Below, piece after piece: positions 39,287 through 47,001 of a DNA stretch of 64,000 bases; the stretch's first letter is position 1, and the number at the start of each line of letters is the position of its first letter. A program made the position numbers and the translations under genes. Location of the stretch: positions 1,945,544 through 2,009,543 of the forward strand of contig NZ_AP025509.1 of NCBI RefSeq assembly GCF_024347615.1, read 5' to 3'. Under the pieces are notes generated by a model, which was not told the DNA's origin, made no database searches, and saw only the letters and a list, made by a program, of their open reading frames with translations. Origin of the DNA: Vibrio splendidus (GTDB lineage: Bacteria > Pseudomonadota > Gammaproteobacteria > Enterobacterales > Vibrionaceae).

Positions 39287-40318
39287 CTATAAAGCTGAAA
39301 GATAAGCTTTATAGGATTTGAGTCGAACGGTCGCACCGCCAATAATGTCCATGAAGCCGAGCATTGGGTGAGGTTTGGTCGCTGATATCCAACCAGAACC
39401 AGTTGCTCCGATAGGAATGTTATAGCCTTCTGGTTCATCAAACTCGATGACGACTGTTCGGCCATGGTCATTCATGTTGTTCCCGACATGCTGCCTTACG
39501 TGCTGTGAACCGTTCATTACCGAAACCCTTGCTTCACCAGTACCGGTCGTCAGGCTATGGACACGGCCTCGGAAGATTTCACCCGGGTAGGCGTTGACGT
39601 AAAACTCCGCAAATTGCCCCACCTTGATGCGGCTATAGGTTTGATCAGCTATACGCATTTCAACAAACTTCTTATTTACATCGTATAGATGCATGTTGCC
39701 CACACGGGTGCCGTCAACAATGTTCGAAATAGAGAGTTGACCATCAAATGGCGCACGCACTTCACGGCGTTCATTCTGCCATTTTGCGGTCGCGATTTGC
39801 GCTTCAATATTCAGTATTTGAGCATGAGCAGAAGCCATTTTCGCGTTGGTGGTATCAATTCGAGTACGAATTTCATCGCGTTGAGATTCTTGTGAAAAAT
39901 CGCCCAGTTGCGTTAAGCGTTGCAGTGTTCGCTTATCATTGTTTACCTGATGTGTGAGCGCTAATATTTCTGCTTGTGCGGCTTGTTTTTGAGCTTCTAG
40001 CCCTTTCATTTGCGATTCAGTATCGACCGAACGTAGTGTGTAAATCAAGTCGCCTTTATTTACGAACTGGTTGTGATCGACAAACACTTGCTCAACCTCC
40101 TGACCGATCAATGGGCTTAACACTGCGTGAGCCGCTTTGACTGTCGTACTGTCGGTGAGGTCAGCAGGAGACCAGAACCTGTGGGCGGTAAATAGAGCAA
40201 AGGCGAGTAATACACCAATGCCGACAATGATTGTCGCGTTTTTCAGTGTCCAGCGAACAATTCCTGTTTTAACTAAAATCCAACAGATTAAGATGTAGGG
40301 AAGCATGATCTCTTTCAT
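39287..40318 (-). CDS. HlyD-family membrane fusion protein
   Basis: 343 residues. One N-terminal membrane helix (about 24-46), then the first half of a lipoyl-like domain (VLSPLIGQEVEQVFVDHNQFVNKGDLIYTL). A helical hairpin follows (about 95-165, EAQKQAAQAEILAL...), then the second lipoyl half (VRAPFDGQLSISNIVDGTRVG) and a beta-barrel. Such adaptors bridge inner-membrane pumps to the outer membrane. No ABC or MFS pump is adjacent; instead a small membrane protein precedes it by 3 bp, as in the E. coli yibI-yibH pair. It is the last gene of a minus-strand run from 42579. Confidence 0.82.
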   Translation of the reverse strand: MKEIMLPYILICWILVKTGIVRWTLKNATIIVGIGVLLAFALFTAHRFWSPADLTDSTTVKAAHAVLSPLIGQEVEQVFVDHNQFVNKGDLIYTLRSVDTESQMKGLEAQKQAAQAEILALTHQVNNDKRTLQRLTQLGDFSQESQRDEIRTRIDTTNAKMASAHAQILNIEAQIATAKWQNERREVRAPFDGQLSISNIVDGTRVGNMHLYDVNKKFVEMRIADQTYSRIKVGQFAEFYVNAYPGEIFRGRVHSLTTGTGEARVSVMNGSQHVRQHVGNNMNDHGRTVVIEFDEPEGYNIPIGATGSGWISATKPHPMLGFMDIIGGATVRLKSYKAYLSAL

Positions 40319-40321
40319 GGG

Positions 40322-40840
40322 TTACTCCTTAGCAGTCTTGGTTGTTGAATTACCGTTGCGGATGATGCCCGAAATCGCGTCAGCGAGGATATCCCAGCGG
40401 GCAAAGGCAATGATGATGGCGAGCACCCACCATGTTTTATCGATAAACAGGCCACATAAGGAGAGTGCAAAAACGATTTGTGTATGTGCACTCGACATCT
40501 TGGCGGCTCTATGGACTGCTATTTCGTGTAATTCCCACAGCAGATATAAGACATAAACGAGGATGGCGACTGTGACAAAAAACACGAAGCCCATAAAGAC
40601 CTCTGAATCGAGCAATTTTAATATCGTCGGGTGACCATCAATGAAATAGTTCTCAGGTAAGGACTTGCCATGAATGGTCCCAAGTTTGGATAAGCCGACA
40701 GATGCTGCAATGAGAGTACCGATTATCACGCAAGATTTGACTATAAACTTGGTGATGGTAAAGAAGCCATTCTTTATCTTTTTACCGAAGCTGTCCTTAG
40801 CGTCGTTGGTTTGATTGTAGTGAAACATAGCGGTTGTCAC
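40322..40840 (-). CDS. Inner-membrane partner of the HlyD protein (YibI-like layout)
   Basis: 172 residues with about four membrane segments. The C-terminal half (LYLLWELHEIAVHRAAKMSSAHTQIVFALSLCGLFIDKTWWVLAIIIAFARWDIL) recalls the DUF3302/YibI type, though longer. The frame opens with GTG 40840; ATG 40828 is an alternative and neither has a clear ribosome binding site. Its stop is 3 bp from the HlyD start, so the two are co-translated. The function is unknown. Confidence 0.6.
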   Translation of the reverse strand: MTTAMFHYNQTNDAKDSFGKKIKNGFFTITKFIVKSCVIIGTLIAASVGLSKLGTIHGKSLPENYFIDGHPTILKLLDSEVFMGFVFFVTVAILVYVLYLLWELHEIAVHRAAKMSSAHTQIVFALSLCGLFIDKTWWVLAIIIAFARWDILADAISGIIRNGNSTTKTAKE

Positions 40841-40900
40841 TCAGTGATTGGATGACATACACCATACTTAGTTATTGGTGAAGTTTGGGAATAGCCGATA

Positions 40901-41662
40901 TTACGAGGTAAGGGTGTTGTTTTTCAGATATTGATCTTTTGTTTTTTCAAGAAGCCTAAAGGTAAGTAGCAGTTGTTTTGACAATCTATTGTTGCGGAAC
41001 TTGACTATTATCGCAGGGATCCATAAACCCAGTTTTAACAAGGTGAGTATCGAGTTCATGTATTGTGCAGAATAAGCCCCTGATACTTTTAACCAGCGCA
41101 GTAAGAGGTGTACACGAGTGGATTGAGATACCCCATACAAGCGGTATGAATCTAATATTAAGAGGAATGCATCACGAGCCTTCAATTTAGGGCACTTGCT
41201 GACTTTTGCTTCTTCTAAGTCCAACAAGTGAACTCCTGATGTAGGGTGGTACACAATATCTCTCATACTTGGGCGACCATGAACGACACCAGCTTGATGA
41301 AATTGAATTAAAGCATCAAAGGCAAGCGAAAGTTGGGTTGCGTTAGTCGCTTTATTACAGCGGTCAATTCTTATACCTTGGTCTTCGGTAATGAAAAAGT
41401 GACGGGTATGATAAACAATTTTTGGGACAGGTAACCCCAAGGTTTGAAAATGTTGGTGGTGTGCGAGTTCGTGTTGGAAGCGAGCCTGAGGGCATAAGGC
41501 GGAACTCAATTGCCAATGTTTTAGAACTCCCAATTTAGTAGAGAGGTGATGAATTGCTCGATTTAACCACCCTCTTTTGTCTTCACCACGTCGTTTGACC
41601 CAGACTTTTTTATTGCCAAGCTTCGCTGAATACACAAACCCGAGTTTGTTGGAAATGTTCAT
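40901..41662 (-). CDS. Kinase-like protein (WaaP/RIO fold)
   Basis: 253 residues. The pattern of a lipopolysaccharide-kinase/RIO-type fold is visible: FITEDQGIRIDR, then HQAGVVHGRPSMRDIVYHPTSGVHLLDLEEAKV, corresponding to the catalytic loop and the metal-binding DLE. The usual catalytic Asp after HG appears replaced (HGRPSMRD), so activity is uncertain. It may phosphorylate a lipid A or a small molecule, or be a pseudokinase. The start overlaps the upstream LysR stop by 4 bp (ATGA), so they are coupled. Confidence 0.6.
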   Translation of the reverse strand: MNISNKLGFVYSAKLGNKKVWVKRRGEDKRGWLNRAIHHLSTKLGVLKHWQLSSALCPQARFQHELAHHQHFQTLGLPVPKIVYHTRHFFITEDQGIRIDRCNKATNATQLSLAFDALIQFHQAGVVHGRPSMRDIVYHPTSGVHLLDLEEAKVSKCPKLKARDAFLLILDSYRLYGVSQSTRVHLLLRWLKVSGAYSAQYMNSILTLLKLGLWIPAIIVKFRNNRLSKQLLLTFRLLEKTKDQYLKNNTLTS

Positions 41663-42579
41663 AGGTTTTTATCTTTTACTAGGTTTGCTAAAAGCTCATT
41701 TAACCAGTTCACTACGGGTTTATTCGCATTTTTATACGCCACACTACTCACCACATTCGCATTGGGTATATGTGCCCCACTAAAGTCTAGTTTCAGTGGA
41801 ACGAGACCGGTATAACCCGTGTTCATTTTTAAAGAGGCGGGCAAGAGCATGTTATTTGTACGAGCGACTTGCATTGCCAAGTGTAAGCTATCGGTTTGCA
41901 AGCGAATGAGAGGGGAGCGTTCTGAGCGACCGAATACTCTATTTAGGTGAGTGTTCTTTTCATCCCAGCCCGGCAAAGTCAGTGAAATAAAACCATATTC
42001 TAATGCGGCTTCTATAGAGATGCTGTCGAGCTGGGCAAGTGGATGATTCTCTGAAGCCAACACGACAAATTGATCCTTTGCAACCATCTTTTGCATGATT
42101 GATTTTGGAAAATGGTCACTGTAATAGTTCACTCCCATTAATACTCGCCCATCTAAGATCTGCTCGACGGCCGTAGATTCCCAGCTCTTTAAGTACCAAG
42201 TCGCATTTGGTGCCTCGGCAGATAAACGTGTAAACAATTCGGGACCAAATCGTGACTGGATTGGACGATTGATGCAGATCTGAATCTTACCTTTTAGTTG
42301 TACTGGCTCGAACTTTTGGTTGGCACTGATGGCATCATCAATTTCGCTGATGATATTGGGTAAGCGAGATAGCAAGTGTTCGGCAAAACTAGTGGGTTGT
42401 AACTTTCCAGATGCGCGAACAAAAATTGGGTCGTTGAGTGCGGTACGACACTTACTCAGCATACGAGCAACGGCAGATTGTGATAGGTCTAGTCGCTCGG
42501 CTGTCACATAAGTGTTGCGAGTTTCGTTTAGGTCAATGAGCATTCTCATTGCTTTGAGGTCAATATTGTCAATCATCAT
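41659..42579 (-). CDS. LysR-family transcriptional regulator 4
   Basis: 306 residues. HTH: DLKAMRMLIDLNETRNTYVTAERLDLSQSAVARMLSKCRTALNDPIFVR. Full effector domain. Upstream lies a half palindrome (42587-42605). The kinase-like gene overlaps its stop (ATGA), and a barrel gene precedes it by 86 bp on the same strand, so barrel, regulator, kinase and exporter genes may form one transcription unit. Confidence 0.86.
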   Translation of the reverse strand: MMIDNIDLKAMRMLIDLNETRNTYVTAERLDLSQSAVARMLSKCRTALNDPIFVRASGKLQPTSFAEHLLSRLPNIISEIDDAISANQKFEPVQLKGKIQICINRPIQSRFGPELFTRLSAEAPNATWYLKSWESTAVEQILDGRVLMGVNYYSDHFPKSIMQKMVAKDQFVVLASENHPLAQLDSISIEAALEYGFISLTLPGWDEKNTHLNRVFGRSERSPLIRLQTDSLHLAMQVARTNNMLLPASLKMNTGYTGLVPLKLDFSGAHIPNANVVSSVAYKNANKPVVNWLNELLANLVKDKNL

Positions 42580-42586
42580 GTGCCCA

Positions 42587-42605
42587 TATTAAGCTAAGTC
42601 GAATG
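42587..42605. promoter_or_regulatory. Partial TTAAGC-class operator
   Basis: TATTAAGCTAAGTCGAATG: the left arm equals that of 22653, the spacer TAA equals that of 29202, and the right arm is degenerate. It lies just before LysR 4. Confidence 0.4.
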
Positions 42606-42665
42606 TAAGAATGGAATAAGTGTTATGAAACCAGAGTCCTTTCTGGTGTCATCTGGAAGAGCTGG

Positions 42666-43523
42666 TTAGAAACGCCAGTCGAAGCCGACAGAGATCTTGG
42701 TTTCCTCGCCACGCAAGTAGTCTTTATGGGGCATGTTGATGTCGTTCATCTTAATGTTGGTGTATTTCGCTTCTAGGTAGATGTTGAAAATCGCGCCGCC
42801 AACCTCGGTTCGCGTACCTTGTAAGAGCATCAAATCCACCATTTCCATATCTACACCACCATAGCTTGAACCACCAAAGGCTTGAAATACGGTGTAGAAG
42901 GTATCGTTCCATGGCTGAAGACCGTATAAGTTGACCGACGCCATATGCGCATCATCCCCACCTAATACGTCTTTCACTGCGCTACCATTGATGTTCATAA
43001 GGGCATTATTGAGAGCGGTTTGACCAGTACCAGTTGAATATCCGCTCATGGAGTTAGGTACAATGGTTCCTTGGATGTTTTGCGCGATTTGGTCTGTATC
43101 AAAGTCGACATACGAATAATTGACCGACGGGAAGAACATCGTCTTACCATTGGTAGCGGTCAATGGCAGCATGTAGCCCACTGTGTACATGTCTGCTGTG
43201 TCGGTGAGATAAGTATCGACATAGACACCACCAAAACGTGAGTCGAAGTTTGCTAAGCGAAAACGGAAATCTTCTGACTGCGTGAAATATTCACCAATCA
43301 TGATCGTTTGAGTCTCTATACCATCGCCTCCGTAGAGGTTATTGAACCCTCCACCAGCAACAAGCTTGATCTCGCCGTTATCATCAGAAGCGATACCACC
43401 ACGCCAAGCCGTATTGCGAGGATCTGCATCATGCACTTCATTTTCTGCTGCTGTTACTGAGTGAGACAGAGTAAGTGCTGAGATTACTCCAAGTGCAATG
43501 AGAGAGTGTTTGTAGTTAGTCAT
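42666..43523 (-). CDS. Outer-membrane barrel protein
   Basis: 285 residues with a signal peptide (ending ...SHSVTA) and AAGGA 7 nt before the ATG. The mature part has alternating beta strands and ends ETKISVGFDWRF with the terminal Phe. It is one of three intact barrel candidates in the island (also 25730 and 34262). They share little obvious sequence, so they are not simple duplicates. It is upstream of LysR 4. Confidence 0.72.
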   Translation of the reverse strand: MTNYKHSLIALGVISALTLSHSVTAAENEVHDADPRNTAWRGGIASDDNGEIKLVAGGGFNNLYGGDGIETQTIMIGEYFTQSEDFRFRLANFDSRFGGVYVDTYLTDTADMYTVGYMLPLTATNGKTMFFPSVNYSYVDFDTDQIAQNIQGTIVPNSMSGYSTGTGQTALNNALMNINGSAVKDVLGGDDAHMASVNLYGLQPWNDTFYTVFQAFGGSSYGGVDMEMVDLMLLQGTRTEVGGAIFNIYLEAKYTNIKMNDINMPHKDYLRGEETKISVGFDWRF

Positions 43524-44243
43524 GTTATATCCTTAGTCACCAATTAATTGGTTTGAGTCGAATTTCGGTGTGGAGGAATTATTCATGACAAATCGAACGG
43601 ACTTAATAGCTCAAGTCGGGTGGTGAAAATTTGATTATCGACTTGAAGAGTGGATGGTGAGAGCTTTTGAAGTTAAGTGGTTGTTTTAAAATTAAAGATG
43701 TGTCTGTTGCCCTTCATTTGGCTTTAGTTTTATTGAAGGAATAAACCATATTCCATTTGAATCTCGACTAATATTTTTTGAGCTGATCATCGATACAGGA
43801 CTCTAAGTTAAGCGACTTTCCATACCTTTAGTTATCTAGAAATTGCTAATTTAGGGGAAGCTGTAGCTCATTTATGTCCAGACATTTGTTACGCTGGCTT
43901 GCGGTTATATGTGCGGTTATATGTGATTGTATGACGTACAGGAGTAGCTATGGGGAAGACTGCTGACTAGAAACAAAATATCGAGAATTGCTTTGATTAA
44001 CTTGATGGAATAGTTGAGAGTTTTGGGGGGATTTTCTCAGGTTTTGGTTAGTGAAAACGCAGCCTGTGAGGGGGAGTGATTTTTAGTCTAAAGTGAACGT
44101 ATATAGGATATTTTAGAAGCGTTACTTGACGGATTTACGAATCGCTAACTATAGTCAATTTAGTTAGTCAATCATTAGCAAGTTTAGTCTGCGTTATGAT
44201 TAAGTTATTGATATCAGGTTATTTAACGAATGAATATCGGAGT
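43524..44243. other. Non-coding right end of the island
   Basis: About 720 bp with no credible gene. AT-rich, with a 12-bp tandem duplication GCGGTTATATGT (43901-43912, 43913-43924). It may contain the promoter of the 42666 gene and recombinase arm sites. Confidence 0.6.
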
Positions 44244-44275
44244 TTCTAGGGTTCAAATCCTTATCCCTCCACCAC
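44244..44275 (+). repeat. Island attachment site, distal side (tRNA-Ser remnant)
   Basis: A 32-nt copy of the tRNA-Ser 3' end (TTCTAGGGTTCAAATCCTTA then TCCCTCCACCAC). No rest of a tRNA precedes it. It marks the far end of the element inserted at 13089-13179. Confidence 0.85.
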
Positions 44276-44279
44276 CATT

Positions 44280-44312
44280 AGAAAGCCCGCTGAGAAATCA
44301 GCGGGCTTTTTT
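44280..44312 (+). terminator. Terminator, probably the original tRNA-Ser terminator
   Basis: AGAAAGCCCGCTGA pairs with TCAGCGGGCTTTTT around GAAA. It lies just past the att copy, as it would after the tRNA gene before integration. Confidence 0.8.
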
Positions 44313-44565
44313 CTTATCTGTTTCAAATCATTATGTATCATCCAAATATTTACACACGCACTTAATTCCCCCGCGGATACTGTCAGAGCTTCCTAAATCA
44401 TCTCATTAGGCTGTTTGCTAACAAGGTTAATGAAGTTCTGGAATAAGTAAAATTGAGCTGATATCTGCCTACAAAGTGTTAAATAAGGGATAACTTGATG
44501 TGCGGAGAAGGTTACTTACTAAGTAAACTTTATGCTATTCAGAATCTTCTGTATCAGTTGTTCGC

Positions 44566-46101
44566 TTAGTCGATTTTTCTTACCTTAAACTCACTCGTTA
44601 ACACTGAGTCATACTCCTTTCCTATGTACTCGGTATTGAAGATACTTTTATGTTGCTCTGTCTGTTCTGAATCTATTCCTATCCATTGCGCAAATGTGTC
44701 TGAAAAGTCTCTCAAATTATATTTGACCGAATGTGTTTTTGTTTCTTGAGTATCGTCACTCATTGTTACAAACGGCACTTCTACTGCCTGCCTTGAAAAG
44801 TGTGATCCAGTGCCGTGAATCAAATATGGGGGGGCATTTACAGACGTTAGGCCATGGTCAGAAAAATAAATGATTTTATATGTTTTATCATGCATTGTGA
44901 GTAGATCTTTAAGCTTTTCTATAAAAGCAACGCCATAAGCCACTGATTTTGAATAGCATACTAGGTACTTGTTATCTGAGGGTTTTAGTGAAACCTCCCC
45001 ATCAAATCTCTTACAAAAGTCATAGTGTGACCCCATGGTATGAATGAAAATGACTTTCGGTTTTTTAGTTTCTTCACGAATCACCTTGATCACTTCTGGT
45101 AGGAGAATGTTATCGGGTTCAGCTTTATCATAAGACGTATTCTTATAATATTGGTAATGTGCCCTACTCGCGATTGCGGATACCTGTGTTTCGTATTGCC
45201 CGATCTTAGCTTGATTTGATATCCAATAAGTTTTCATTCCAGCATCATTAGCAAGATCTATCACATTTAAGTTTTTATCATGCCTGTTTACATCTAGGCT
45301 CTTTGATAATATTCGAGGGACTGAGAAATATGTAACAACGGATGGGGAAATAACACCATTAAATATGGCTGCTCCTTTTATCTTTCCATTCTCTTCGTTA
45401 TACGATGGGAAGTAATTTTTAATAACAGATTCACCAATATTTACGATGTAGATATCCTTTAATACATTATTTGTATGAACATTCTCCCATTTTGAAGAGA
45501 TTACTGATTTTCCCCCTTCGAGAAGAGACAGTTCATAATATAAAGAAATAGGTTTAATAACTGTAATTAACCCTAAAAAACTAAACCACACTTCATGATG
45601 GATCGTTTTTGAGTATTCTTCATTGAGGTATGTCGTCTTTTTATTATCATGTAAGCTATAAAATTTGGTGATTAATATGCTGGAAAATAATATCAACATA
45701 ATTAATGTAAATGGCTTACCAACCTTTCCTAAGGTAATGTGAAATGATAAAAAAAGTAGAATGGAAAATATAATTGTCTTTACATATGTTATGGAGCTAA
45801 TGCTTTTTATATGTTCAAGAGCTTCACCTCGATTAGACTCTAAAACCGACCCTAAGACACCTAAGTCTAAGCTTAGAGAGTTTAATCTTAAGTAGAAATC
45901 AAAAGTCATTATTACCGTGAGAAGAAGAAATACAAATCTATTACCGACAAATGCTATTATAGTTGCTATAAATAACATGTTTAAACTCAATATTGACAGG
46001 GTAAACCACACATTATCATCAGCCCCAGTTCTCAACAGGTAAAATGTCATGATACTTAAAGGAATCAGAGTCTTAATATCAATATTTTGTCTAGTTCTCA
46101 T
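44566..46101 (-). CDS. Phosphoethanolamine transferase-like sulfatase-family protein
   Basis: 511 residues from ATG 46101. Five N-terminal membrane helices precede a periplasmic alkaline-phosphatase-fold domain: IYIVNIGESVIKNYFPSYN (nucleophile loop with GES), FIHTMGSHYDFCKRF, IIYFSDHGL (metal ligands) and HGTGSHFSRQAVEVPFV. This is the pattern of EptA/CptA enzymes that add phosphoethanolamine to lipid A or core sugars. The frame extends to 46317, but that would overlap the divergent gene by 269 bp. ATG 46050 is a further alternative. The AT-rich codon use differs from the flanking core genes. Confidence 0.75.
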   Translation of the reverse strand: MRTRQNIDIKTLIPLSIMTFYLLRTGADDNVWFTLSILSLNMLFIATIIAFVGNRFVFLLLTVIMTFDFYLRLNSLSLDLGVLGSVLESNRGEALEHIKSISSITYVKTIIFSILLFLSFHITLGKVGKPFTLIMLILFSSILITKFYSLHDNKKTTYLNEEYSKTIHHEVWFSFLGLITVIKPISLYYELSLLEGGKSVISSKWENVHTNNVLKDIYIVNIGESVIKNYFPSYNEENGKIKGAAIFNGVISPSVVTYFSVPRILSKSLDVNRHDKNLNVIDLANDAGMKTYWISNQAKIGQYETQVSAIASRAHYQYYKNTSYDKAEPDNILLPEVIKVIREETKKPKVIFIHTMGSHYDFCKRFDGEVSLKPSDNKYLVCYSKSVAYGVAFIEKLKDLLTMHDKTYKIIYFSDHGLTSVNAPPYLIHGTGSHFSRQAVEVPFVTMSDDTQETKTHSVKYNLRDFSDTFAQWIGIDSEQTEQHKSIFNTEYIGKEYDSVLTSEFKVRKID

Positions 46102-46903
46102 ATGTTTTTGGGTAGCTTTTGTTATCGGCCCTTCGATGAGTGTAGTCATTGATGTATGGAGAGGCAATGTAAAGGCATACCCAAATGAACATAATAACAT
46201 CCCTAATATTATCGGTAATTCTGGTGGTTTGATCGCACATGCCGGTGGGGGAATCAACGGATTAAAATATACAAACTCCTTAGAAGCGATGGAGCAATCA
46301 ATTGAACATGGATTCAAGATGGTAGAGTTAGATCTACTTATCTCATCGGATGGAAGGATTGTTGCTGTTCATGATTGGAAGACTTTTCACGAAATGACAA
46401 ATTCTAATAATACTGGGTCTATTAGTTCTAAAGAATTTGAATCAAAGATAATTTATGATAAATATAAAACATTAAATATATCTACAGCTATTGATATTCT
46501 AGATGAAAATGACGTGGTGTTAGTTACGGATAAAATAAAAAATCTTGCCTTGCTTTCAAAATATATAATAGATAAAGATAAATCTATTATCGAAGTATTC
46601 AGTATAGATAAATATAATGAAGCAATAGATTTAGGTTTTAATAATGTCGCATTAAATATAGATCTAAATACACCATTTATTCTTGATTGGATTGATTTAA
46701 ATAAAATTAAGGCTGTGACGTATCGGGGTGATAACCTTGGCTCGCTTGGGAGTGAGTATAAGAAGGCGATAGAACTAAGCAACATGGGGGTTTCTTCCAT
46801 GATCTATTCGACAAATGATTTAGACTTGGATGGTATTAAAGCTTCTGGAATCGGAAATTTTGCGTTATATGTCGACTTTGTTCTTCCATCAGATGAACTC
46901 TAA
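46049..46903 (+). CDS. Membrane-anchored GDPD-like phosphodiesterase
   Basis: 284 residues with an N-terminal membrane anchor (about 6-32). A glycerophosphodiester phosphodiesterase-like domain follows: LIAHAGGGINGLKYTNSLEA, then MVELDLLISSDGRIVAVHDW, which keeps the first His, the Glu-Asp pair and the second His. The rest is divergent and shorter than UgpQ-type catalytic barrels. The 5' ends of this and the divergent sulfatase gene overlap or touch (46049-46101), which is unusual. AT-rich codon use suggests recent acquisition. A terminator follows at 46921. Confidence 0.7.
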   Translation: MILKGIRVLISIFCLVLICFWVAFVIGPSMSVVIDVWRGNVKAYPNEHNNIPNIIGNSGGLIAHAGGGINGLKYTNSLEAMEQSIEHGFKMVELDLLISSDGRIVAVHDWKTFHEMTNSNNTGSISSKEFESKIIYDKYKTLNISTAIDILDENDVVLVTDKIKNLALLSKYIIDKDKSIIEVFSIDKYNEAIDLGFNNVALNIDLNTPFILDWIDLNKIKAVTYRGDNLGSLGSEYKKAIELSNMGVSSMIYSTNDLDLDGIKASGIGNFALYVDFVLPSDEL

Positions 46904-46918
46904 GATTGCAGGTTATCT

Positions 46919-46946
46919 AAAAAGCAGAGCTTAATCGCTCTGCTTT
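46919..46946 (+). terminator. Terminator of the GDPD-like gene
   Basis: AAAGCAGAGC pairs with GCTCTGCTTT around a 6-nt loop; it may act in both directions. Confidence 0.7.
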
Positions 46947-47001
46947 GATGTCGAATTAAATGTTCTTTGGAGATTGCTTGGTTGATGAGCTCCCGAATTA
47001 C

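Noticed and set aside
13181..44243. A third copy of the tRNA-Ser att sequence inside the island, which would show nested tandem islands
   Set aside because: Scanning for the CCCTCCACCA core by eye found none between the two end copies; a computed search would settle it.
44244..44275. A second tRNA-Ser gene at the right island end
   Set aside because: Only the 3' T-arm and acceptor strand are present; the upstream 60 nt cannot form the rest of a tRNA.
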